Below are positions 8,290 through 16,475 of a stretch of 64,000 nt of DNA, piece by piece. Position 1 is the stretch's first letter. Each line of letters begins with the position of its first letter. The notes under the pieces are model-generated. The model ran no database searches, was not told where the DNA came from, and saw only the letters and a program-made list of their open reading frames with translations. Origin of the DNA: JAAGZL01 sp050291365 (GTDB taxonomy: Bacteria > Pseudomonadota > Gammaproteobacteria > Chromatiales > Chromatiaceae); the NCBI GenBank assembly GCA_050291365.1, contig JBNKJS010000017.1, positions 25,353-89,352 of the forward strand. The letters are read 5' to 3'. Both the position numbers and the translations under genes were made by a program.

Positions 8290-9132
8290 TTGAACGGACT
8301 CTCATCCATCGTTAGCCTGCTTACACTTCTCATCCTCACTGCATCCACTAACCTGGTGTGGTCAGCAGAAAAGGCTATTTACAGATTTGGTGTAGTCCCC
8401 CAGTTTGAACAGCGCAAGCTTTTCCGCATATGGAGACCAATCCTGAACGAGTTGGAACAGCGCACCGGACTCAGTTTTAAACTGGTGGGTAGCCCAAAGA
8501 TCCCAGTGTTTGAACAGAAATTTGAGCAAGGCGATTATGACTTTGCCTATATGAATCCCTACCACCTGCTCATTGCCCACGACTGCCAGGGGTATCTACC
8601 GCTGGTAAGGGATGGTGGACGCACACTCAAAGGCATTCTGGTTGTTGCCAAAGAGAGTTCGATTAAGAGCGTACAGGAACTTGCCGGCAAGCGTGTCGCC
8701 TTTCCGTCACCGAATGCCCTGGGGGCCTCACTGCTTATGAGGGCTGAGCTGGCAAAACTCCACGGCGTTAAGGTTCTCCCCCACTATGTAAAGACCCATA
8801 GCTCGGTCTATCTGCACGTTGCGCTGGGCCAGACCCTGGCAGGGGGTGGCGTAGCTGCCACCATGCGCTCTCAGAAGCCTGAGGTGCGACAGAGACTGCG
8901 CATACTCTATGAGACCAGACCCATGACTCCCCACCCCATAAGCGCACACCCACGGGTTCCCGAAGCCGATCGGGAGAAGGTGCGCCGGGCCCTGCTGGAT
9001 ATGGCCCAAACAGAAAAGGGGGCGGCCTTACTTGCCAAGATTCCCATGCACAAGGCGGTGAAGGCCATCCTGGAAGACTACACGCCGATGTCCTCCTGGG
9101 GACTGAATGAGTTTTACGTCACTAAACACTAG
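8290..9132 (+). CDS. PhnD-like periplasmic phosphate/phosphonate-type binding protein
   Basis: Exported substrate-binding protein of the PhnD/PtxB type (type 2 periplasmic binding fold). The TTG at 8290 is chosen because AGAAGGA lies about seven bases upstream and the next residues form a signal peptide (hydrophobic to about residue 22, ending near VWSA). Family segments are visible: FGVVPQFEQRKLFRIWRP near the start, YDFAYMNPYH at the ligand cleft, and GKRVAFPSPNALGASLL. No ABC permease or ATPase gene follows. Instead a GGDEF-EAL protein starts 32 bp downstream, so this protein is more likely a sensor partner than a transporter component. The ligand is unknown. The 198-bp gap to tpiA is gene-free and must hold both divergent promoters; I see only a TATACT at 8244 without a good -35. 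Confidence 0.8.
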   Translation: MNGLSSIVSLLTLLILTASTNLVWSAEKAIYRFGVVPQFEQRKLFRIWRPILNELEQRTGLSFKLVGSPKIPVFEQKFEQGDYDFAYMNPYHLLIAHDCQGYLPLVRDGGRTLKGILVVAKESSIKSVQELAGKRVAFPSPNALGASLLMRAELAKLHGVKVLPHYVKTHSSVYLHVALGQTLAGGGVAATMRSQKPEVRQRLRILYETRPMTPHPISAHPRVPEADREKVRRALLDMAQTEKGAALLAKIPMHKAVKAILEDYTPMSSWGLNEFYVTKH

Positions 9133-9164
9133 CCCGGTTTAGGTAATACAACGGAACACAACCA

Positions 9165-11228
9165 ATGAAACTGAGAGCCAAGTTATTTCTTCCCCTGCTT
9201 TTATTCAGTCTTCTGTTTGGCCTCTATTTCCGTTTTTCCTGGCTTCCTGAAGCCACCGAATCCATGCTCCGACAGTCAGAAAGGAACTGGCATGCACATC
9301 TGATCAGTGTGGCCGAAGGGCTAGTCCCTCTACTACTGGAAGACCAACTGGCTAATGTTTATGAAAATCTGGATACCCTGCTGGAACATAACAAAGACTG
9401 GATTTCTATCCAGCTTACCGACCACGCAGGAAAACGTCTCTACCCTCTTAGTAACATCCCTAGTCCTAATGGTAACCAGAAGCATATACAGACACATATT
9501 ATCTCGGTGGGCTTTGCCAACCAGGCCCTGGCCATGCTCGAAGTCACCAGAAACATCGCCCCCCTGCTACTGGAGATTAATCGTCTGGAAGAACATCTAA
9601 ATTTTGTGCTCATAATGTTACTAGGCGTCTTCGTGATGCTCAACGGCAGCATGCTGGATTTGCAGGTACGACGGCGTCTAACCAAACTTACTCAGGCAGC
9701 CAACCGTCTAAGTACCGGCGATTACCAGGCGCAACTTCCAAATCACAGCGGCGATGAAATCGGCGAACTAACCGACTCATTTCGCAGCATGCGGCAAGAG
9801 CTTGCGGTATACCATCGTCAACTGAAAGGAGAGATCAGTAACCATCGACGCACCGCAGAAGCCCTGGAAGAGGAGAAGGAGCGAGTATCCTACCAAGCCA
9901 CCCACGACCCCCTTACCGGCCTGATTAATCGCTCTGAGTTTGAGCGCCGTCTTACCGAGGTGCTGCACGAGGCTGACATGGATAATAGCCGCCACGCCCT
10001 ACTCTATCTTGATTTAGATCAGTTCAAGATAGTCAATGACACTTGCGGCCATACCGCCGGTGATGCCCTACTGCAGCAGCTCCGCATCCATCTCCAGGAT
10101 CATATCCGTCTAAATGACACCATGGCCCGTCTTGGCGGCGATGAGTTTGGCGTGCTTCTCAGGCACTGCACCTTGAACGACGCATTGAGAGTTGCCGAGA
10201 ATCTACGACAGACCATCCAGGATTTCCTTTTCGTCTGGGATGGAAAAAGCTTTTCCGTTGGTGTCAGCATCGGTGCTGTTGAGGTAGACAAGCATAGTGG
10301 CGGCATAAGCAACCTGCTCAGCGCCGCCGACTCCGCCTGCTACATGGCGAAAGAGATGGGGCGTAACCGGGTGCAGTTATACCAGAAGACAGATGAGGAC
10401 CTTAGCCGTCAGCACGGAGAGATGCTCTGGGCTACCCGTATCACCGATGGGCTAACCAATAACAAATTTGAGCTTTTCTGCCAACCGATTGTGCCAGCAT
10501 CCTCCTCCGAATCTGAGCAAAATCATTATGAAATCCTGGTTCGACTAAGAGGACCTAACGGCAATCTCACACCGCCGGGCGCCTTTATTCCTGCAGCCGA
10601 ACGCTACGACATGATCGCCCAGTTGGACCGCTGGGTAATCGACCATACATTCAACTATCTTGAGACACGTGACCTACCCGGTGAACTACGTTTCTCTATC
10701 AACATCTCCGGTAAGTCAATAAATGATATTGGCTTACTCCAACACATAGAGAGTAGGATAAGGAGTGGCGATGTGGGCGGACACGAAATATGTTTCGAGA
10801 TTACCGAGTCAGCAGCTGTTACCTCCCTTGCTGCAGCACGCCATTTTATAGCTACTCTCAAACTGCTTGGCTGCAACTTCTCACTGGATGACTTCGGTAA
10901 AGGTATGTGTTCCTTCTCTTATCTGAAAACACTACCTGTTGACTCCCTGAAGATAGATGGCTCCTTCATCCGTGGCATTGTTAACGACCAGGTAGATCGC
11001 GCCATGGTAACTTCCAGCAACAACATTGCACACTCCATGCAACTCAAAACTATCGCGGAGTTTGTGGAAAACCAATCGATACTGGAGGAGGTACAGCGAC
11101 TGGGGATTGACTATGTCCAGGGCTACCACATCTGCAAGCCATTCCCCATAACTGAGCTTAAGCACAACTTTGAATGGAGTGCATTACACCCTCAGGGTGC
11201 CGAGCAACCCTTATCTCTGGAGAAGTAA
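9165..11228 (+). CDS. Membrane HAMP-GGDEF-EAL cyclic-di-GMP signalling protein
   Basis: Probable bifunctional or regulatory c-di-GMP enzyme of 687 residues. Transmembrane segments lie at about 7-25 and 143-160 with a periplasmic sensor region between them, then a HAMP linker to about 215. The GGDEF domain (about 245-405) keeps the active motif RLGGDEFG and the substrate loop DLDQFKIVND. The EAL domain (about 420-675) has EILVR, which still fits ExLxR, plus EITES and DDFGKG with both metal aspartates, so phosphodiesterase activity is possible although TG in the last motif is changed to KG. It is translated just after the PhnD-like gene, suggesting that the binding protein delivers a periplasmic signal to it. 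Confidence 0.9.
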   Translation: MKLRAKLFLPLLLFSLLFGLYFRFSWLPEATESMLRQSERNWHAHLISVAEGLVPLLLEDQLANVYENLDTLLEHNKDWISIQLTDHAGKRLYPLSNIPSPNGNQKHIQTHIISVGFANQALAMLEVTRNIAPLLLEINRLEEHLNFVLIMLLGVFVMLNGSMLDLQVRRRLTKLTQAANRLSTGDYQAQLPNHSGDEIGELTDSFRSMRQELAVYHRQLKGEISNHRRTAEALEEEKERVSYQATHDPLTGLINRSEFERRLTEVLHEADMDNSRHALLYLDLDQFKIVNDTCGHTAGDALLQQLRIHLQDHIRLNDTMARLGGDEFGVLLRHCTLNDALRVAENLRQTIQDFLFVWDGKSFSVGVSIGAVEVDKHSGGISNLLSAADSACYMAKEMGRNRVQLYQKTDEDLSRQHGEMLWATRITDGLTNNKFELFCQPIVPASSSESEQNHYEILVRLRGPNGNLTPPGAFIPAAERYDMIAQLDRWVIDHTFNYLETRDLPGELRFSINISGKSINDIGLLQHIESRIRSGDVGGHEICFEITESAAVTSLAAARHFIATLKLLGCNFSLDDFGKGMCSFSYLKTLPVDSLKIDGSFIRGIVNDQVDRAMVTSSNNIAHSMQLKTIAEFVENQSILEEVQRLGIDYVQGYHICKPFPITELKHNFEWSALHPQGAEQPLSLEK

Positions 11229-11283
11229 TTTTATAAGGTATAAGCTCCATGAATATCGTAATAGGTCAATTAAGATAGGACGA

Positions 11284-11308
11284 AAAACGGGACCCTCAGG
11301 TCCCGTTT
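11284..11308. terminator. Bidirectional terminator between convergent genes
   Basis: Perfect inverted repeat AAACGGGACC / GGTCCCGTTT around a CTCA loop, flanked by A residues on the left and T residues on the right. It sits between the ends of the convergent GGDEF-EAL gene and the porin gene and can serve both. Confidence 0.85.
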
Positions 11309-11332
11309 CTGTTGCCAAATCTAAGCAATAAC

Positions 11333-12355
11333 CTAGAAGTTATGTATTACGCCAAATGAAAGAGCATCATACTTGGCATCTCCGCCAGTATTATCTGATT
11401 CAAAATCAGCATATGTGACATAGAGCGTTGTGCGGTTGCTCAACTTATGATCCAAACCGATACTCCACTGCTCTCCATCATCGATCACTCCTACGGCACC
11501 TGTGCGACGTGCCCAATCATCAGTTTGGCCATATGCAGCCTTAAAGGTGTTGTTACCCATGGTATAGCTACCGGAAAGTTGCCAGGACTCTCCATCCCCT
11601 AAAGTTTCGAAGTCACGATCTTCATAGATGTAGCCCACGTGGAAACCATTGGCGGTATAACCCAGTCCAATACGCCATTTGTCATAATCTATTACTGCAC
11701 TGTGTAAGACATTGACGTAATCATCGCTAATATCTTCATAGGCCATAGTTGCGAAGAACGGGCCGTTCTCGTATGTAGCAGAGATAGAGGTTGCCTCTAT
11801 ACCATCAGCGTTGTTGTCTCCAGAAGGTAAAACAACCGCAGCCACAAATGAGAAGCCATTCCAGTTAGGACTCATATAGAATACGGCATCAGTTGTGCGT
11901 ATATCATCGAACCATAGCTGATTGTAATCACCTACCTGTTCCGAAAAAAGTTCCAAGCTAGCGGTGGAACTCTTGTATGGAGTGTCTACCTGACCAATAC
12001 CCGCCACACCCCAGCTACCAGCCAAGGCAAGATAGGTGTTACGGTTGTTGCTAACTGTGGTTAGATCATCACCGCTGATAGTAAACTCCATCTGATACAC
12101 AAGGCTAAGTCCTTCTCCCAGGTCTTCAGAACCTTTGATACCGAATCTTGAGTTATGGCTGTTGACGCCTAAACCGTCAAAACCATTGTTAAGAGCATCC
12201 ATGCCGGTACCTTGGATAGCAATACCATACCCAGAACCATAATCAATGCTATCGATACTATAGTGCAATTGACCGTAAATTGTAGCGTCAGCGTTCACGG
12301 CTATTGGCGCCATAATTGAAGATGTAATCGCAGCTGCAAGTAGTTGTTTTTTCAT
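11333..12355 (-). CDS. Outer-membrane porin (Gram-negative, general-diffusion type)
   Basis: Trimeric beta-barrel porin of the outer membrane. The ATG at 12355 gives a normal signal peptide (MKKQLLAAAITSSIMAPIAVNA); the longer reading from 12397 adds 14 residues that hide it. The mature part begins ATIYGQLHYSID, typical of the porin_4 group. It contains alternating beta-strand sequence, the RFGIKGSEDLGEGLSLVYQMEF strand pair, and the terminal phenylalanine (GVIHNF) used as the outer-membrane sorting signal. It has 340 residues from this start. A TATAAT-like -10 is seen at 12435-12440 on the minus strand, without a clear -35. Substrate preference cannot be judged. Confidence 0.9.
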   Translation of the reverse strand: MKKQLLAAAITSSIMAPIAVNADATIYGQLHYSIDSIDYGSGYGIAIQGTGMDALNNGFDGLGVNSHNSRFGIKGSEDLGEGLSLVYQMEFTISGDDLTTVSNNRNTYLALAGSWGVAGIGQVDTPYKSSTASLELFSEQVGDYNQLWFDDIRTTDAVFYMSPNWNGFSFVAAVVLPSGDNNADGIEATSISATYENGPFFATMAYEDISDDYVNVLHSAVIDYDKWRIGLGYTANGFHVGYIYEDRDFETLGDGESWQLSGSYTMGNNTFKAAYGQTDDWARRTGAVGVIDDGEQWSIGLDHKLSNRTTLYVTYADFESDNTGGDAKYDALSFGVIHNF

Positions 12356-12579
12356 TTTTTTGCAATCCAGTCTATTATAAAACCAATCAAATACCATTAA
12401 TCTTTACTGCTTATCGACAATAACCATACATCAGATTATACATTATTGCTACTGTTTTTATAGTAATAAACCACAAATCCTTAACATGTAACATTAACGC
12501 AACAAACTGATTGTTTCCTGGATTTATTATCTGGAACTGCTGCCAAATTTGTCACTGCCACCATCAGGTAAAGGGAGAT

Positions 12580-12678
12580 TTACCCCAACATGTGGATTAC
12601 CAACACATTCGCCAGCTTGGGTTCGAACCAGGTGGGTTCAGGCGGCATCACCTCACCAGCATCGGCCACGGCCATCAG
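12580..12678 (-). pseudogene. Orphan 3' fragment of a DUF1015 gene
   Basis: Thirty-two codons plus stop that match the last codons of the intact DUF1015 gene at 21662-22906. Both read MAVADAGEVMPP, then TWFEPKLA and HMLG; I count 27 of 32 residues identical. Similarity stops abruptly at 12678, and nothing of the remaining 380 codons is present. It marks the left edge of the accessory island. There is no reason to expect expression. Confidence 0.85.
12585..12678. repeat. 94-bp direct repeat, left copy (island boundary)
   Basis: Aligns without gaps to 21670-21763; by hand I count 14 mismatches, about 85% identity. Both copies have the same orientation and enclose about 9 kb of accessory genes. 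The repeat is the 3' end of the DUF1015 coding sequence. Confidence 0.85.
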
Positions 12679-13072
12679 ACCACTCCTTGTGATTGGATTT
12701 GGCGTTAAAACTGTTGCCTCCTGGCGGCCAACTTGACAGGCCAGAATCACATTCATGGTTATTATTTGGCGGAACAACTTGGCAACCTTTAATTGTGTTA
12801 TATTTTGCTGGTTAGTTTATTCAAAGGAAAATGATAATTAAGCTATACTTCAGCAACTTTAAATACTTTGCCATTTATTAATAAAGCCGCTCGCGCAATA
12901 GGTGCCAGCTACGGTTGAGACATAGCTGATAGTTATGGTAATAGGTTAAGTAACTGCGATGCGATACTGCATCGTTCATGAGGGCAGATGTCATACATCT
13001 TATCTATTGCTTACACTACAACTGCTATCTCTTTATGACCTACAGACCCACAAAATAACAAAACGGAGCCAT
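12679..13072. other. Gene-free stretch inside the left island edge
   Basis: No coding sequence is convincing here. The DNA is AT-rich with small hairpins near 12955-13000 (GATGC/GCATC and AGATGT/ACATCT). GGAG stands five bases before the ATG of the decayed gene at 13073, so its promoter was presumably in this stretch. I see no integrase, transposase or tRNA remnant. Confidence 0.5.
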
Positions 13073-13483
13073 ATGCGTATTTTTATTAGTCCACGCAATC
13101 TCTCTGGATAGGTTAGGAGGGGCGGAAATAAGCCTACGTGAATACATTACCAATGCCCCAGATGATGTTGAAATTGATGTTATTCTGCCTGATGATCCTG
13201 CAGACCTGAGTAATTACGCCTGTGTGATACTATCAAATCTACGCCCAGAAGGCGGCCTAGGAGAAAATGAAGAGTGTCGATGGGCCAGTCTCTGGGCACA
13301 AAGAATTAGAGGCTATCGTGGCTATGTTATACGGGCCGAGTGGGAGCTAACTCCTGGCCTGACCCAATCAAAGCTAGCCAAGTATCTAATGAGGAGTTTT
13401 GGGCAATAGTTAAAGATATACCAGACAAACCGAACAATAGAAGAGTTAGGCGTTTCTTTCTTAATTTCGGCTGGAATTCATAA
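13073..13483 (+). pseudogene. Decayed paralogue of the adjacent glycosyltransferase-like gene
   Basis: A broken copy of the gene at 13536-14435. It keeps a ribosome site (CGGAG) and ATG, but an extra A after codon 4 shifts the frame, and the starting frame stops at 13109. In the shifted frame the N-terminal half is recognisable: LGGAEISL, then VEIDVILPDDPADLSNY, RPEGGLGENEECRWA and GYRGYVIR. At about 13336 the sequence jumps directly to the C-terminal part of the paralogue in another frame (VGANSWPDPIKAS, SNEEFW, then a stop at 13481). About 500 bp (paralogue residues ~89-255) are missing, at a short shared CGAG. So there are two independent lesions. Confidence 0.85.
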
Positions 13484-13535
13484 TAGGAAAAGGTTATTTC
13501 ATAATTTCTCTAACGAAATTCAATTGTATCCATAA

Positions 13536-14435
13536 ATGCGACTTTTACTAGTTCATTCATGCTCATTAGAACACCAAGGAGGTGCCGAATTAAGCATTCG
13601 TAACCACTTGGCTTCTGCACCTAGTCATGTAGAAATTAACGTGATACTACCAGACGACCCCGTAGATCTAATTAATTATGATACAGTGATTCTGTGCAAT
13701 CTTAGGCCTAGTGGAGGACTAGGAGAGAAGAGTGAGTATCGCTGGGCCAAGCTTTGGGCTAACAAAATCAAGGGTTATCGTGGCTATGTGATAAGGAGCG
13801 AACACGATGCCCACCCTTGTGCGACTAGAGATGTAAGATGCATTCGGACGGATCCACTGGAGAGGATAGATTGTAATTGCAGGCGAAGCATACCTAACGC
13901 ATTTGAGAAACTCTATAATTTATGTGATACAGTTCGTTTCCTATCACCACTGCATCGCCACGCCATCAACAAAATCATCAATATCAAAAACCCTCTCCAA
14001 TGTGATATCGCCAGCCCGATTAATCCTGAACAATTTAAGAATGTCAGGCCATTTCACCTGCGTAAGCATGCCGCCATTATTACAGGAGATGCTTTACGTA
14101 TAGCGCCAGAGGCATACAGCTTGGCAGAAGCTGCAGGCTATCCAGTAGAACAGGTGGAGTATCTCTCCGTTAAATACGATGATATGGCCGAGCTATATAA
14201 TCAATACAAGGCGGTGGTAATTGCTCCAATAATGATACACGCATTTTGTCGCATGGTAGTTGAGGCACAATTATGTGGATGTGAGGTTATTACCAACAAC
14301 CGAGTAGGAGCTACTTCCTGGTCAAATCCAATTGAAGCAAGCAAAAAATCAAATGAAGAGTTTTGGAATATGGTTGCGGATCGTCCGGAACACCCCAATC
14401 CAAAACGTATTAACCGCTTAGCCTTTTGGAAATAA
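13536..14435 (+). CDS. Putative GT-B-like glycosyltransferase, cysteine-rich
   Basis: A 299-residue protein resembling a compact GT-B glycosyltransferase. The N-terminus (MRLLLVHS, then QGGAELS) looks like the acceptor-side Rossmann start of GT4 enzymes. The C-terminal segment AFCRMVVEAQLCGCEVITNN resembles the donor-binding motif in which a glutamate and a glycine-rich turn bind the nucleotide sugar. Between them is an unusual cysteine cluster, C95, C102, C113 and C115, that could bind a metal or form disulfides. It starts 52 bp after its decayed paralogue and ends 6 bp before the radical SAM gene, with which it is probably co-transcribed. Family assignment is by resemblance only, and the sugar and acceptor are unknown. 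Confidence 0.6.
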   Translation: MRLLLVHSCSLEHQGGAELSIRNHLASAPSHVEINVILPDDPVDLINYDTVILCNLRPSGGLGEKSEYRWAKLWANKIKGYRGYVIRSEHDAHPCATRDVRCIRTDPLERIDCNCRRSIPNAFEKLYNLCDTVRFLSPLHRHAINKIINIKNPLQCDIASPINPEQFKNVRPFHLRKHAAIITGDALRIAPEAYSLAEAAGYPVEQVEYLSVKYDDMAELYNQYKAVVIAPIMIHAFCRMVVEAQLCGCEVITNNRVGATSWSNPIEASKKSNEEFWNMVADRPEHPNPKRINRLAFWK

Positions 14436-14441
14436 ATTTTA

Positions 14442-15647
14442 ATGAACCTTATAAAAAAAGCTGTTGGTACATATTTGCGATATAGACAACGCCTGAGTGA
14501 GTTGGAGCAGATGGAAAGCCTCCCTCTCAACCAAGAGCGCTTAATTTACCGCTGTCCTTTGGATAAGAAAAAAAGCCAGAATATAGCCCGGCAGGAAGTC
14601 AATCGTTCCATACTCAAGTACCGCGAAATTGCATATCCTCACATCCTGCATGTAGGAGTAACAACTCACTGCAATCTGCACTGCCCTGCCTGCCCAACCG
14701 GATCTAACTCACTAGGAAGACCTGCAGAGCATCTGGATTTTAATATTTATTGCCGTATCGTAGATGAACTACGCAATTCGCTGATGCTTATGTTGTTTTG
14801 GGATTGGGGCGAACCTCTATTGCATCCTCTCCTTCCGGAAATGATTGCATACGCCGGGAACAATAATATCAGAACAGTAATCAGCACCAACGGTAATGCT
14901 GCAAATTCCATAAAACGTATTGAGCGTCTTGTTTCCGCAGGCCCTAGTACAATTATAGTATGTGTTGACGGGGCTAATCAGGAAACATATCAGACCTATC
15001 GTAGAGGAGGAAAATTAGAGCGTGTTCTACTGACAATTCAGCGTCTAGCAGAAGCAAAAAAGAAATTAGGCGTTTCCAATCCACTGATAGAATTCAGGTC
15101 CTTGGCAACAAAACATTCTGAATTTCAATTACCTGAACTGCTAAAACTAGCTCAAAACAGTGGCGCTGATCTTTTTACAGTAAAAACTTTTCGTCCTTTC
15201 GACTACAGGGGGACTAACACTGATAATCTTTTAGTTCCTGAGCAAGACAGCCTTTCACGGTACAGTTATTTGGATGGTAAACGCGATGCTGCTAACCGTA
15301 AAGAGTCTACGACTCATGGACAACTAAATTGCGCCAAACCATTCTATGCCCCTACTTTGAACTCTGACGGCACCCTAGCCTTTTGCAGTTATGCGCAGAG
15401 TGAAACCGAGTTTTTTGGAAACCTATCAGAGACAAGTTTTGATGCCGTATGGAAATGCCATAATAGCCGCACCTTACGCATTAACTTTCAGCAAGCAGGA
15501 GGAACAAGTTCATGTAAGGGGTGCTTCTTTCGTACCAAGCATATGCCTACAATTATTCATCAAATACCACTTCGCCCTCTCCCTGATTACATTAAAGTTG
15601 AAGCACCACAATCAGTAGAATCATTTCTGAATGAAGTTGTTATTTAA
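14442..15647 (+). CDS. Radical SAM protein with SPASM-like C-terminal domain
   Basis: Radical S-adenosylmethionine enzyme of 401 residues. The cluster motif is C77-x3-C81-x2-C84 (THCNLHCPAC), followed by a barrel with FWDWGEPLLHP as the GGEP-like loop and ISTNGN. After residue 285 a cysteine-rich region (NCAKPF, AFCSYA, SCKGCFF) fits a SPASM or twitch auxiliary-cluster domain. Such enzymes modify peptides, sugars or cofactors. No precursor-peptide gene is seen nearby. It lies 6 bp after the glycosyltransferase-like gene and points toward the divergent sulfotransferase block, so a role in glycan or glycolipid tailoring is my inference. Confidence 0.85.
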   Translation: MNLIKKAVGTYLRYRQRLSELEQMESLPLNQERLIYRCPLDKKKSQNIARQEVNRSILKYREIAYPHILHVGVTTHCNLHCPACPTGSNSLGRPAEHLDFNIYCRIVDELRNSLMLMLFWDWGEPLLHPLLPEMIAYAGNNNIRTVISTNGNAANSIKRIERLVSAGPSTIIVCVDGANQETYQTYRRGGKLERVLLTIQRLAEAKKKLGVSNPLIEFRSLATKHSEFQLPELLKLAQNSGADLFTVKTFRPFDYRGTNTDNLLVPEQDSLSRYSYLDGKRDAANRKESTTHGQLNCAKPFYAPTLNSDGTLAFCSYAQSETEFFGNLSETSFDAVWKCHNSRTLRINFQQAGGTSSCKGCFFRTKHMPTIIHQIPLRPLPDYIKVEAPQSVESFLNEVVI

Positions 15648-15728
15648 TCTGCCTAGCATGGACAGTATTACAAGCGCTTTGATATTAACAAGTTTACTAA
15701 TGCCCTTACCATATGATCAATATGACAC

Positions 15729-16448
15729 TCACTGAAAGATACTGGCAACTTTTGCTAGTGGTAATTTTATTGCCTGGTCTTTATAAAATAACAACCTATC
15801 ACCTAGGACAGGTGGTTTCCACTCACTTGGAAACGTGTATCCCATTTCTTTGAAACTATCGGCAAATACAATCTGAACTCGAGGTTGTATTTCAGGCGTA
15901 TAGTATTGATAAAAATCATCACTCTTACGCTGAGTTTTTTTACTATGCCATGGTAATTCACGCTTTTGTTCAATACCTATAGCTTCCAAGACAGCACTGA
16001 AATCCTTTTGTAGATCCTCATATCTATACACAAAGTCCATATTGTCACGCTGAATGTTCATGTAAGATCTGTCAATCATGAAACTATGATAGCGATTAAA
16101 ATACTGATCAAAACTTAGATCGCGATCAGAAATATATTTCCACTTTGCAATCAGATTCTTATCGATTTCTGATTGTCTATTATTCTGATCTGCTTTTACT
16201 CTGTTAAGTTTTTGATATTTCTCTCTGAAATACAGCGTTGCCAATGCATCTAATGGATTTCTCTGACCGGTAAAAACGAAGTACTCCCTCGCATCTTCGC
16301 TAGCGCTAGCTAAATAATCACTGTATCGCGCGTGCTTCCACAAAATTCTTTCACCATCGTATTGTTCGCAAAGCTCTTTACCCATAGATGAACTAGCTGT
16401 TCTTGGGGTCTGTATATAAAGGTATTTATGTTTATGACTAATTATCAT
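15729..16448 (-). CDS. Sulfotransferase family protein (1 of 3)
   Basis: Probable PAPS-dependent sulfotransferase of 239 residues. The N-terminal strand and P-loop-like 5'-phosphosulfate loop reads YIQTPRTASSSM. The 3'-phosphate-binding segment is GQRNPLDALATLYF at about residue 60. The C-terminus has an aromatic-rich YQYYTPEIQPRVQ region seen in bacterial sulfotransferase_2-type proteins. It is the last gene of a four-gene minus-strand run (sulfotransferase, ABC exporter, sulfotransferase, sulfotransferase), 27 bp after the preceding one. Acceptor unknown; the context suggests a surface glycan or lipid. Confidence 0.75.
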   Translation of the reverse strand: MIISHKHKYLYIQTPRTASSSMGKELCEQYDGERILWKHARYSDYLASASEDAREYFVFTGQRNPLDALATLYFREKYQKLNRVKADQNNRQSEIDKNLIAKWKYISDRDLSFDQYFNRYHSFMIDRSYMNIQRDNMDFVYRYEDLQKDFSAVLEAIGIEQKRELPWHSKKTQRKSDDFYQYYTPEIQPRVQIVFADSFKEMGYTFPSEWKPPVLGDRLLFYKDQAIKLPLAKVASIFQ

Positions 16449-16475
16449 TAGTTAACCTGTAATGATTTCGCATTA

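Noticed and set aside
9165..11228. EAL domain judged as inactive because the motif reads EIL
   Set aside because: EILVR still satisfies ExLxR and the two metal aspartates in DDFG are present, so inactivity cannot be claimed.
12511..12777. Short open frames on both strands between porin and island
   Set aside because: The minus-strand one is only the DUF1015 fragment extended by chance into unrelated DNA; the plus-strand one is its mirror.
14442..15647. RiPP peptide maturation system around the SPASM radical SAM enzyme
   Set aside because: No short precursor gene, RRE domain or peptidase-containing exporter is visible nearby; the exporter lacks a C39 domain.
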